DNA from: Nocardia sp. BSTN01
Lineage (GTDB): Bacteria; Actinomycetota; Actinomycetes; Mycobacteriales; Mycobacteriaceae
Length of the DNA: 64,000 nt
Direction of reading: 5' to 3'
Assembly: GCF_015354405.1 (NCBI RefSeq)
Contig: NZ_JADKYP010000003.1
Span: 124,001-188,000, forward strand
In this document: piece by piece, positions 17,812-26,142 of the stretch
Position numbering within the stretch: the first letter of the stretch is position 1
How the letters are laid out: each line of letters begins with the position of its first letter
The notes under the pieces: model-generated
Told to the model about the DNA's origin: nothing
What the model saw: only the letters and a program-made list of their open reading frames with translations
Databases searched by the model: none
Translations under genes and position numbers: made by a program

Positions 17812-17965
17812 CCGTCCTTCTTCCCCATCGTTGTCTTCGACGCTATGGCCGCTCGCCCGTGGCGACACGGCACGGTCCCGACCAGCGGGACTTGCGGCTG
17901 ACCAGGACGGGTCCGGGAAGGACTATTTCGATTAGGCATACACCGCTACGACAGGGAGCGCGCGG
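17812..17965. promoter_or_regulatory. Divergent promoter region with CGGGAC inverted repeat
   Basis: A perfect inverted repeat GTCCCG-accag-CGGGAC lies at 17875-17891 between kstD and the luciferase-like gene. The plus-strand arm continues as CGGGACTTGCGG and the minus-strand arm reads GCTGGTCGGGACC, both like the motif at 891-955 and 12.5 kb. I see no KstR-type site (TnnAACnnGTTnnA). Confidence 0.45.
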
Positions 17966-19093
17966 ATGAAGTTCTCGATGATCTTCGAGGCCCAGATGAC
18001 CGATCCGACCGCCGAGCACGAGGCGCAGGTGCTGCGCGACTGTGTGGAGCAAGCCGTGCTGGCCGACGAGATGGGCTTCGACACCGTCTGGGCCGTCGAG
18101 CACCACGGTCTCAAGTGGTACGCGCATATGAGCGCCCCCGAAATCTTTTTGACCTGGGTGGCGGCCAAGACCCAGCGCATCCGGATCGGTCACGGCGTGG
18201 TGTGTATGCCCTTCAACTTCAACCACCCGGTGCGCGCGGCCGAACGCGCGGCGATGCTGGACGTGCTCTCCGGCGGCCGGCTGAATCTGGGCGCCGGGCG
18301 CGGTGCGACACCGGTCGAGACGTCCATGTGCGGAGTGGACGCGGAACGCACCTACGCCGAGGTCGAGGAGTCGCTGCGGATGATCGGCCGGGCCTGGCAG
18401 GATCCCGAGGGCGAATTCGAATATCACGGCGAACTGCTCGACATCGATCCGCATTCGCTGCTGCCGCGGCCGGTGCAACGTCCGCATCCCCCGCTGTTCA
18501 TGGCATGCACGAAGAAGGACACACTGAAGCTGGCCGCCGACTACGGAATCGGCGCTCTGGTATTGGGTTTCGCGGGACTGGAGGAGATCGCGGAACTGCG
18601 CCGCACCTACGACGAGGCGATCGCCGCCCGCACCGGTGAGCGGTTCGTCTCGACGGTGACCAACGACCACTTCGCCGCCCTGTGTCCCACCATCGTGCTC
18701 GACGACCGGGAGCGGGCGCAGCAGATCGGCGCGCGCGGCCAGCGGTTCTTCGCGCAGTCGATCAAGCACTACTACGGCGCCGGCCCGGTGCCGGACGAGG
18801 CGGTGGATCCGACCGTGGACGAGGTGGCGCGGATCAAGGAGGCCGCCGACGAGCACGTCGCCTACCTGCACGAGGCCAAGATTCCGGTGAAGGCGGGGTC
18901 GACCTCGGTGTTCAACGCCGACCACGCCTACGGCAGCCCGGAGGACGCCATCGCCTACGTCGAGCGACTGCGCGACGCCGGCGCCGACGAGATCCTGTGC
19001 CTGATCCAGATGGGCACGGTGCCGCAGGAGGCCTGCCTCGAGACCATCCGGCACTGGGGCGAAAAGGTCATTCCACACTTCCGGAATCAGTGA
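17966..19093 (+). CDS. Luciferase-like (LLM class) flavin/F420-dependent oxidoreductase
   Basis: A 375-residue bacterial-luciferase-family protein: MKFSMIFEAQ at the N-terminal strand, then WAVEHHGLKWY, HGVVCMPFNFNHPVRAAERA, LDVLSGGRLNLGAGRGATPV. Members use reduced FMN or F420 for monooxygenation or hydride transfer. In Mycobacteriales many are F420-dependent; the cofactor cannot be decided here. AGGGAG precedes the ATG. It is divergent from kstD and followed by an SDR (100 bp) and an esterase, suggesting a short catabolic operon. Confidence 0.88.
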   Translation: MKFSMIFEAQMTDPTAEHEAQVLRDCVEQAVLADEMGFDTVWAVEHHGLKWYAHMSAPEIFLTWVAAKTQRIRIGHGVVCMPFNFNHPVRAAERAAMLDVLSGGRLNLGAGRGATPVETSMCGVDAERTYAEVEESLRMIGRAWQDPEGEFEYHGELLDIDPHSLLPRPVQRPHPPLFMACTKKDTLKLAADYGIGALVLGFAGLEEIAELRRTYDEAIAARTGERFVSTVTNDHFAALCPTIVLDDRERAQQIGARGQRFFAQSIKHYYGAGPVPDEAVDPTVDEVARIKEAADEHVAYLHEAKIPVKAGSTSVFNADHAYGSPEDAIAYVERLRDAGADEILCLIQMGTVPQEACLETIRHWGEKVIPHFRNQ

Positions 19094-19193
19094 TCGGACA
19101 ACCACGCGCCGGTCTCGCTCATCGAGACTGCCGCGAGCCGAGGACGCCGGATGCGGCGCAGGATCTCGGCATATTTTCAGGAGGAGAAGTCGA

Positions 19194-19955
19194 ATGGTCG
19201 ATCTCACAGGCAAAGTCGCAGTGATCACCGGCGCGGCGCGCGGGCAGGGCGCGGCGGAGGCGCGCCTGTTCGTCGAACGTGGTGCGCGGGTCGTTCTCAC
19301 CGACGTACTCAACGCCGACGGAAAGCAGTTGGCCGACGAGCTCGGCGAGGCCGCGCGCTTCGTCCGCCACGACGTCACCTCCGCCGACGATTGGAATGCC
19401 GCTGTCGCGGTGGCCCTTTCGGAATTCGGCGGGATCGACGTGCTGGTGAACAACGCCGCGATCTATACCGCGAAACCCCTCACCGACACCACGCCGGAAG
19501 AACTCGAGAAGATTCTGCAGGTCAATCTGGTGGGCGCGTTCCGGGGCATCCGGTCGGTCGTGGGGCCGATGTCCGAGGCGGGCGGGTCGATCGTGAACAT
19601 CTCGTCGCAGGCCGGGCTCGAAGGGCTGATGGGCCACTCCGCCTACGGCAGCTCCAAGTGGGGCCTGCGCGGGCTGACCAAGACCGCGGCACTCGAATTG
19701 GGGCCCAAGGGTATTCGCGTCAACTCCGTACATCCGGGTCCGATCGCGACCGCGATGGTTCCGTATCTGACCACCGGTCCGGGCAGCTTCCCGACCCTGC
19801 CACTGCAGCGCACCGGTGTGCCGGAGGAGGTCGCCGAGCTGGTCGCCTTCCTCGCCTCGGACGCGTCGTCGTATGTCACCGGCGCGGAGGTCACCATCGA
19901 CGGTGGACTCGCCGCCGGAAAGTTCATGCCGCCGGAGTTGCAGGAGGCGCAGTGA
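19194..19955 (+). CDS. SDR-family hydroxysteroid dehydrogenase-like protein
   Basis: A 253-residue classical SDR: GAARGQGAAEARLF, Asp in VVLTDVLNADG (NAD-type), NNAAIY, Ser in VNISSQAGLEG, YGSSK, and VHPGPIATAM. It is a likely paralogue of the SDR at 15332-16063 (matching TDV, KTAALELGPKGIRVNSVHPG block). CAGGAGGAGAAG lies upstream of the ATG. It ends 85 bp before the esterase gene. Oxidation of a steroid or side-chain alcohol is inferred from context. Confidence 0.88.
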   Translation: MVDLTGKVAVITGAARGQGAAEARLFVERGARVVLTDVLNADGKQLADELGEAARFVRHDVTSADDWNAAVAVALSEFGGIDVLVNNAAIYTAKPLTDTTPEELEKILQVNLVGAFRGIRSVVGPMSEAGGSIVNISSQAGLEGLMGHSAYGSSKWGLRGLTKTAALELGPKGIRVNSVHPGPIATAMVPYLTTGPGSFPTLPLQRTGVPEEVAELVAFLASDASSYVTGAEVTIDGGLAAGKFMPPELQEAQ

Positions 19956-20040
19956 GCAGGTGCGCAGGCCACCTGCCGCCAGCGGGTCGGACCACGGCGC
20001 CGGCCGACGCACCCGGGAGTGTGGGCTCGGGTGGTGCCTC

Positions 20041-21012
20041 ATGACGATGACGCCGCGAACCCGGGCGGTCGTCGACGCCGCGACCGCCGCGTTTCCGAAA
20101 CTGGGCACCGACGTCCTCGACGCCGCCGAGGCACGGCGGCAGCTCGCGTCCCGGCCTGCGGCGTCCGTCGAACCGATTCCTGTTGCGGCCGTGCGTGATT
20201 CGGTTGTCATCAGTTCCGATGGCGCCGACATCCCGGTGCGCGTCTACACGCCGCGGGCCGGCGGCGAGCCGCTGCCGGTCGTCATGTTCTGTCACGGCGG
20301 CGGGTTCGTGATCTGCAGTCTCGACAGCCACGATCAGTTCTGCCGGACGATGGCGAACGAGACCGGCGCACTGGTGGTGTCGGTGGAATATCGCCAGGCG
20401 CCGGAGCATCGGTTCCCGGCCGCCGCGCAGGACGCGTACGCCGTGCTGTGCTGGATCGGCGAGGCCATAGCGCAGCACGGCGGCGACCCCGCCCGGATCG
20501 CCGTGGCCGGTGACAGCGCGGGCGGCAATCTGGCGGCGGTCACGGCGTTGATGGCCCGCGATCTGGGTGGTCCGGCGGTGGCCGCGCAGCTGCTCATGTA
20601 TCCGATGCTGGATCCGGCTCGCGCGAGCGCGTCGTACCGGGACAACGCGCAGGGCTATTTCGTCACCGACGACCATCTGCGCTGGTACTGGGAGCAGTAC
20701 CTCGGCGACGCCGACGGCACCGATCCGTATGCGGCGCCCCTGCTGGCCGACCCCGCCGGACTGCCACCGGCGCATATCGCCACCGCCGAGTACGACCCGC
20801 TGCGCGACGAGGGCGAGGCCTACGGGGCGCACCTGGCCGCGGTCGATATCCCCGTCGAGGTGCATCGCTACGACGGCATGTTCCACGGGTTCATGACCAT
20901 GGGCGACGTGCTGCCGGAAACCACCGTCGCGAACGCACGCGCCTTCGCGGCACTGCGCCGGGCATTCGCTGGGCCGGCCCGGCCGATATTCGGGTGCGCC
21001 GACGGCCCGTGA
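20041..21012 (+). CDS. Alpha/beta hydrolase, hormone-sensitive-lipase (Lip) family esterase
   Basis: A 323-residue class IV esterase. The oxyanion motif is HGGGFVICSLDSHDQ, the nucleophile elbow GDSAGGNLAA, the acid residue in AEYDPLRDEG and the His in YDGMFHGF. The family hydrolyses short acyl esters and, in mycobacteria, includes LipN/LipI-type enzymes. No signal peptide, so intracellular. ATG 20041 follows a weak GGTGG. In this neighbourhood it may hydrolyse an ester intermediate of lipid or steroid breakdown (inference). Confidence 0.9.
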   Translation: MTMTPRTRAVVDAATAAFPKLGTDVLDAAEARRQLASRPAASVEPIPVAAVRDSVVISSDGADIPVRVYTPRAGGEPLPVVMFCHGGGFVICSLDSHDQFCRTMANETGALVVSVEYRQAPEHRFPAAAQDAYAVLCWIGEAIAQHGGDPARIAVAGDSAGGNLAAVTALMARDLGGPAVAAQLLMYPMLDPARASASYRDNAQGYFVTDDHLRWYWEQYLGDADGTDPYAAPLLADPAGLPPAHIATAEYDPLRDEGEAYGAHLAAVDIPVEVHRYDGMFHGFMTMGDVLPETTVANARAFAALRRAFAGPARPIFGCADGP

Positions 21013-21058
21013 TCCCTACCGTGAACAGGGAGAGTCCGTTCACGAAAGGATCGAGATC

Positions 21059-22282
21059 ATGTTTCCCGTCGAGCTGCGCGGCACCAAGGCGCAGACGCTC
21101 ATGTGGGCCCACGAGCACGAGGTCGAGCCGGCCGCGCTGCAGCAGCTGCGCACCCTCGCCCAACTGGAATGGGTCTACGGCGTCCGGGTGATGCCCGACG
21201 TGCACCTCGGCAAGGGAGCCACGGTCGGGTCGGTCATCGCCATGAAGGACGCGGTCGCCCCGGCCGCCGTGGGCGTCGATATCGGCTGCGGAATGGAAGC
21301 GGTCAAGACCTCGCTGACCGCCTCCGATCTGCCGGACGATCTCCATTCGCTGCGGTCGCGCATCGAGGCCGCCGTGCCGGTCGGATTCAACGCGCACAAG
21401 GAGCCGGTGAAGGTCACCCGCCTGCAGATGGATGTGCACGCCCGCCGGGCGACCGGCGCCACGTTGCGGGCCGGGTGGTCCGCGTTCTGGAGCCGGTTCG
21501 GCGATCTCGATCCGGCGGTGCGGCAGCGAGAGTCCAAGGCGCACAAGCAGATGGGCACGCTCGGCGGCGGCAACCACTTCATCGAGGTCTGCCTCGACAC
21601 CGAACAGCACGTCTGGATTCTGCTGCACTCCGGAAGCCGCAATATCGGCAAGGAACTGGCGGAGCGGCATATCGCCGTGGCGCGCACCCTGCCGCAGAAC
21701 CGGGATCTGCCGGATCGCGATCTGGCCGTATTCCTTTCCGGCACACCGGAAATGGACGCCTACCGGCGCGATCTCACCTGGGCGCAGGAGTACGCGGCCC
21801 GCAACCGGGCGGTGATGCTCGACCTGGTGTGCGGTGCCGTGCGTGACGAATTCGACCCGCTCGCAGTGTGTTTCGACGAGCCGATCTCCTGCCACCACAA
21901 CTACGTGTCGGAGGAGACCGTCGACGGCATGCCGATGCTCGTCACCCGCAAGGGCGCGGTCCGGGCCGGAGCCGGTGAGCTCGCCCTGATCCCGGGATCG
22001 ATGGGTACCCGCTCGTATGTGGTGCGGGGCAAGGGAAATCCCGCCTCGTTCCAGTCGGCCTCGCACGGCGCGGGCCGCCGCATGAGCCGCAATGCGGCCA
22101 AGCGGCAGTTCACCGTCGCGGATCTGGTCGCGCAGACCGACGGTGTGGAGTCCCGCAAGGACGCGGGGGTGATCGACGAGATCCCCGCGGCCTACAAGGA
22201 CATCGACGCCGTCATCGCGGCCCAGAGCGATCTGGTCGATGTGGTCGCGACACTGCGTCAGGTGCTGTGCGTGAAGGGGTGA
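21059..22282 (+). CDS. rtcB: RtcB-family RNA-splicing ligase
   Basis: A 407-residue RtcB protein that joins RNA 2',3'-cyclic phosphate (or 3'-phosphate) ends to 5'-OH ends using GTP and Mn2+. Metal and nucleotide motifs are all visible: PDVHLGKGATVGSV, GVDIGCGM (metal Cys), GGGNHFIEV, HSGSRNIGKEL, CHHNYV, RKGAV, PGSMGTRSYVV and SHGAGRRMSR, whose His is the guanylylation site. Length matches E. coli RtcB (408). An AAAGGA-type site precedes the ATG. It is followed by a strong hairpin, so probably monocistronic. No RtcA or RtcR is nearby. Confidence 0.95.
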   Translation: MFPVELRGTKAQTLMWAHEHEVEPAALQQLRTLAQLEWVYGVRVMPDVHLGKGATVGSVIAMKDAVAPAAVGVDIGCGMEAVKTSLTASDLPDDLHSLRSRIEAAVPVGFNAHKEPVKVTRLQMDVHARRATGATLRAGWSAFWSRFGDLDPAVRQRESKAHKQMGTLGGGNHFIEVCLDTEQHVWILLHSGSRNIGKELAERHIAVARTLPQNRDLPDRDLAVFLSGTPEMDAYRRDLTWAQEYAARNRAVMLDLVCGAVRDEFDPLAVCFDEPISCHHNYVSEETVDGMPMLVTRKGAVRAGAGELALIPGSMGTRSYVVRGKGNPASFQSASHGAGRRMSRNAAKRQFTVADLVAQTDGVESRKDAGVIDEIPAAYKDIDAVIAAQSDLVDVVATLRQVLCVKG

Positions 22283-22292
22283 ATGCGGATGC

Positions 22293-22325
22293 GTTCCGGC
22301 ATGCCGGTGATCGGCGTGCCGGAAC
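22293..22325 (+). terminator. Hairpin terminator after rtcB
   Basis: The inverted repeat GTTCCGGCATGCCG / CGGCGTGCCGGAAC has a GTGAT loop: 14 pairs, one of them G-U in the plus-strand transcript. It begins 10 bp after the rtcB stop and ends 8 bp before the convergent membrane-protein stop, so it may serve both genes. Confidence 0.7.
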
Positions 22326-22333
22326 GGCCGCAG

Positions 22334-22813
22334 CTACTTGCGCAGCACACCCACCATGCCCGCGCCCAGCAGCATCATGCCCGAGATCAGGGCGAAGCCG
22401 TAGGTCACCCAGGAGTGCAACGCCACCTGCATCGCGGCATCGGTGAAGGGCAGGTCGCCGATCAGGCGGAAGGTGTCGTCCGGGTACAGCAGATGCAGCA
22501 CGCCGGGAAAAATACCCCACACGAGACTCGCCACAATCGTGCCCACCGGCGAGAACGCGGCCATCGCCGCGACGAACAACAGCAGCAGGGAGCCGCCGAA
22601 GATCTCCAGCGCCGCGGTCCAGCGGTCGGTCACCGCACCCACGATGACCCAGTACCGGATATCGGCTCCCCCCTTGGCGGCGAACGCGATTCCGATGGGC
22701 GTCACGATGAGCCCGAACAGCACACCCGAGAGGGTCCGGCTGGTGACCCCGCGACTTTGGAACTGCGCGCCCGGAGGAGCCCAATCCGCAGGTGATTCGA
22801 ACTTCTTGGCCAT
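22334..22813 (-). CDS. Four-helix integral membrane protein of unknown function
   Basis: A 159-residue protein with a ~25-residue polar N-terminus (MAKKFESPADWAPPG) and four hydrophobic segments: SGVLFGLIVTPIGIAFAAKG, LEIFGGSLLLLFVAAMAAF, VGTIVASLVWGIFPGVLHLL, GFALISGMMLLGAGMVGVL. No catalytic motif. Resembles hypothetical membrane proteins common in Nocardia and Rhodococcus. GGGAGG lies upstream of the ATG. Divergent from the epoxide-hydrolase-type gene. Confidence 0.75.
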   Translation of the reverse strand: MAKKFESPADWAPPGAQFQSRGVTSRTLSGVLFGLIVTPIGIAFAAKGGADIRYWVIVGAVTDRWTAALEIFGGSLLLLFVAAMAAFSPVGTIVASLVWGIFPGVLHLLYPDDTFRLIGDLPFTDAAMQVALHSWVTYGFALISGMMLLGAGMVGVLRK

Positions 22814-22950
22814 CGCCCGTTCCTCCCGCATTCCCGCGCATGCCAGTGGACCTCGCAGTCCGATCGCCTCATTGTCCTGCCTCGCGGCGGAAAATGCCCG
22901 ACGCCGGGCGGAAAACGTTCGTGGCGTGGCGGTCCCGGGTTGCCGGTGGT

Positions 22951-22956
22951 TAGCAT
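22951..22956 (+). promoter_or_regulatory. Candidate -10 box for a leaderless transcript
   Basis: TAGCAT fits the actinobacterial TANNNT -10 and lies 5 nt before the ATG at 22962. There is no Shine-Dalgarno in front of that ATG. This spacing is typical of leaderless mRNAs that start at the A of the ATG. Confidence 0.45.
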
Positions 22957-22961
22957 CGGCC

Positions 22962-23849
22962 ATGCCCTCGTCATCGGGATCTGCCCGACCGCCCGAAATT
23001 CCCGGAGTGCGCCGCAGTTTCATCGAGGCCCGCGGCGTGCGATTCCACGTCACCGAAGCCGGGGTCCCCGACGGCCGGCCGGTGCTGTTGCTGCACGGAT
23101 GGCCGCAGCACCACTACGCCTACCGGCAGCTGCTCGCCGATCCTCCCGCCGGGCTGCGCCTCATCGCCCCGGACCTGCCGGGTTACGGCTGGTCCGGTCC
23201 ACCGCCGCATCGCTGGGCCAAGGAGGACATCGCCTCCGACCTGCTGGCGCTGGTCGACGAGCTGGAACTGCCGCGGCTGTTGCTCGCCGCTCACGACTGG
23301 GGCGGGTTCGTCGGTTTCCTGATGGTGCTGCGGGAGCCGGAGCGGTTCGAGGGTTATCTGCCACTCAATATCGCGCATCCGTGGATCACCGCCCGGACCT
23401 TCACACCGCACGCCTGGCGTTTCCTGATGTATCAGCCGCTGGTGGCTACCTTCGGCGTGCCGCTACAGCGGTACACGCCGTTCGTCGATCGCCTGTTGCG
23501 GCTCAACGCCGACGCACGGCATACCTTCACCCCGGAACTCGCCAGGATCTACGGCGACCGGTTCCGCGATCCGGCGGTGGCCCACGCGGCCACCGATACC
23601 TACCGCACCTTCTGGTTGCGGGAACTTCCGGCCGCCCGCCATCCGGAACGCCGCCGCGCCACGATCCCGATCCGTGCGCTGTTCGGCACCGGCGATGCGG
23701 CCATCCACCCGTCGCTGGCGGCCGCGGAGACCGCGCGAGCCGACGACTACACCGTCGAATATGTCCACGGCTGTGGACATTTCATCCCGGAGGAGCGACC
23801 GGACCTGGTGCGGGATCGGCTGCTGGCGCTGGCCGCCGAAACCGGTTAG
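22962..23849 (+). CDS. Alpha/beta hydrolase, epoxide hydrolase / haloalkane dehalogenase type
   Basis: A 295-residue alpha/beta hydrolase. HGWPQHHYAYRQLL is the HGxP oxyanion motif of epoxide hydrolases. AAHDWGGFVG gives the Asp nucleophile (not Ser), typical of epoxide hydrolases and dehalogenases. The His is in HGCGHFIPEE. Cap-domain tyrosines cannot be assigned with certainty (candidates in RFLMYQPL and RTFW). Reaction is probably epoxide opening by water; substrate unknown. Likely leaderless. Confidence 0.85.
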   Translation: MPSSSGSARPPEIPGVRRSFIEARGVRFHVTEAGVPDGRPVLLLHGWPQHHYAYRQLLADPPAGLRLIAPDLPGYGWSGPPPHRWAKEDIASDLLALVDELELPRLLLAAHDWGGFVGFLMVLREPERFEGYLPLNIAHPWITARTFTPHAWRFLMYQPLVATFGVPLQRYTPFVDRLLRLNADARHTFTPELARIYGDRFRDPAVAHAATDTYRTFWLRELPAARHPERRRATIPIRALFGTGDAAIHPSLAAAETARADDYTVEYVHGCGHFIPEERPDLVRDRLLALAAETG

Positions 23850-23964
23850 TCGACGCCGCTAATCGGTCTTGCGATCACACGCGGGCCCGGGTCGGGACCG
23901 CGTGTCCGTGCACGGGGTGCGGCTGTAGCCGGATGGTGGCCAGGTGTCGGAGGGGTCGGGCACG

Positions 23965-26085
23965 ATGGAGCGCGTGACTACCACCGAGCTGCGCGAATCC
24001 GCCGAATCCCTGCTGCGCGAGCTGGCCGGGCCCGGGGCGCGCCTGCGCGAGGACCAGTGGACGGCCATCGAGGCGCTGGTCGTCCAGCGGCGGCGGGCGC
24101 TGGTGGTCCAGCGCACCGGCTGGGGTAAATCGGCGGTGTACTTCATCGCCGCGCGGTTGCTGCGGTCCCAGGGGCGCGGCCCGACGGTGATCGTGTCACC
24201 GCTGCTGGCATTGATGCGCAACCAGGTCGCGGCCGCGCGCCGGGCGGGAGTGATCGCGGAGACCATCAACTCCGGCAACGTCACCGAATGGGACGAGATT
24301 CATCAGCGGGTCGCCGCCGGTGAGGTCGATGTGCTGCTCGTCAGCCCGGAACGACTGAACAACCCCGATTTCCGCGATTCGGTGCTTCCCAAGCTGGCCG
24401 CCGACGCCGGCCTGGTGGTGGTCGACGAGGCGCACTGCATCTCCGACTGGGGGCACGATTTCCGTCCCGACTACCGCCGCATCCGCACGTTGATCGCCGA
24501 CCTCGGCGAGGACATTCCGGTGCTGGCGACCACCGCCACCGCCAACAACCGGGTGGTCACCGATGTCGCCACCCAGATCGGCACCGACACCCTGGTGCTG
24601 CGCGGCACCCTGGACCGGGAATCGCTGCATCTGTCCGTGGTGCGGATCGACGACGCTGTCCAGCGGACCACCTGGCTCAGCCGGCAACTCGGCGAACTGC
24701 CCGGTTCCGGAATCATCTACACACTCACCGTCGCGGCCGCCCACGACCTCGCCGACGTCCTCACCGACCACGGATACCCCGTCGCGGCCTACACCGGTCG
24801 CACCGAACCCGGGGAACGCGAAACCCTCGAACAGGCATTGCTGGACAACGACGTGAAGGCGCTGGTCGCCACGTCGGCGCTCGGCATGGGCTTCGACAAA
24901 CCCGACCTCGGCTTCGTGGTCCACGTGGGCGCCCCCTCCTCACCCATCGCCTACTACCAGCAGGTCGGCCGCGCCGGACGCGGACTGGTCCCGGACGCCT
25001 CCAGCCCTTCCGACCGGGCCCGCGCGGAGGTCATCCTGCTGCCGGGGCCCGAGGACCGGCGGATCTGGAATTACTTTGCGTCCGTGGCCTTTCCGCGGGA
25101 GCAGGTGGTCCGGTCCGTACTGGCCGCCCTGGACTACGAACGCCCCATGTCCACGGTGGCTCTCGAACCCCTGGTGGAACTGAGCCGGTCGCGGCTGGAG
25201 ATGGTGCTCAAGGTGCTGGATGTGGACGGCGCGGTGCGGCGGGTGCGCGGCGGCTGGCTGACCACCGGGCAACCGTGGACCTACGACACCGAACGCTACG
25301 AGCGCCTCGACCGGGCGCGCGACGTGGAACAGCAGGCCATGCTCGAATATCAGAGCACCTCCGAGTGCCGGATGAACTTCCTGCGCCGCCAACTCGACGA
25401 TCCCGGCCTCGCCCCGGACGCGCCCGGCTGTGGTCGCTGCGACAACTGCACCGGACGCCGTTTCGACACCTCGGTCGACGCCGGCGAGGTGGCCACCATC
25501 CGCGCCCGGCTGGACCGGCCCGGAATCGATCTACTCCCCCGCAAACAATGGCCGACCGGACTGTCGAAATTGAGAGTTCCGTTGTCCGGCAAGATATCCG
25601 ACGGCCCCGAGGTCGGCCGGGTGCTGGGCCGGCTCAGCGATCTCGGGTGGGGCCAGCGCCTGCGAACCCTGCTGGACGCGCCCGACGGCCCGGCGCCAGA
25701 CCATATCGTCGACGCCTGTATCGCCGTTCTGCGGGAATGGAAGTGGACACAACGTCCCGGGGCGGTGATGGCCCTGCAGTCGGCGACGCATCCGGCACTC
25801 GCCGCCGACCTGGCCGCCCGCCTGGCCCGCATCGGCCGCCTCACCGATCTCGGTGTCCTGCACACCCGCCCCGACCGGCCACCGGTCTCGGCGGCCAATT
25901 CGGCCCACCGCGTGGCGGCCCTGTTCGACTCGTGGGAGACCCCCGACCTCACCGGCCTCGATACTCCCGTCCTACTGGTCGACACCCACACCGACACCGG
26001 CTGGACCCTCACCCTCGCCGCCCGGACCCTCCGCCACGCCGGCGCCCCCGCCGTCCTTCCCTTCGCCCTGGCGACTCCGACGTGA
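23965..26085 (+). CDS. RecQ-family DNA helicase with C-terminal phosphoribosyltransferase-like tail
   Basis: A 706-residue superfamily 2 helicase. It has Walker A QRTGWGKSAVYF, DEAH box VVVDEAHCISDWGHDFRPDY, motif III ATTATANNRVV, motif V ATSALGMGFDKPD and motif VI QQVGRAGRG. The RecQ zinc site follows, with cysteines in STSECRMNFL and GCGRCDNCTG. The last ~45 residues (VLLVDTHTDTGWTLTLAART) look like the PRPP-binding loop of ComF-type phosphoribosyltransferases; no HRDC domain is seen. Unwinds 3'-5' during repair. ATG 23965 lies 9 nt after GGAGGGG; a GTG at 23944 is the alternative. Confidence 0.92.
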   Translation: MERVTTTELRESAESLLRELAGPGARLREDQWTAIEALVVQRRRALVVQRTGWGKSAVYFIAARLLRSQGRGPTVIVSPLLALMRNQVAAARRAGVIAETINSGNVTEWDEIHQRVAAGEVDVLLVSPERLNNPDFRDSVLPKLAADAGLVVVDEAHCISDWGHDFRPDYRRIRTLIADLGEDIPVLATTATANNRVVTDVATQIGTDTLVLRGTLDRESLHLSVVRIDDAVQRTTWLSRQLGELPGSGIIYTLTVAAAHDLADVLTDHGYPVAAYTGRTEPGERETLEQALLDNDVKALVATSALGMGFDKPDLGFVVHVGAPSSPIAYYQQVGRAGRGLVPDASSPSDRARAEVILLPGPEDRRIWNYFASVAFPREQVVRSVLAALDYERPMSTVALEPLVELSRSRLEMVLKVLDVDGAVRRVRGGWLTTGQPWTYDTERYERLDRARDVEQQAMLEYQSTSECRMNFLRRQLDDPGLAPDAPGCGRCDNCTGRRFDTSVDAGEVATIRARLDRPGIDLLPRKQWPTGLSKLRVPLSGKISDGPEVGRVLGRLSDLGWGQRLRTLLDAPDGPAPDHIVDACIAVLREWKWTQRPGAVMALQSATHPALAADLAARLARIGRLTDLGVLHTRPDRPPVSAANSAHRVAALFDSWETPDLTGLDTPVLLVDTHTDTGWTLTLAARTLRHAGAPAVLPFALATPT

Positions 26086-26142
26086 GGCGCGGCCGCGGCG
26101 CGTGCAGTGCTCGGCGATCGATCACCCACTATCGTCGATCCG

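Noticed and set aside
17812-17965. KstR operator in front of kstD
   Set aside because: No TnnAACnnGTTnnA dyad is present; the inverted repeat there is GTCCCG/CGGGAC.
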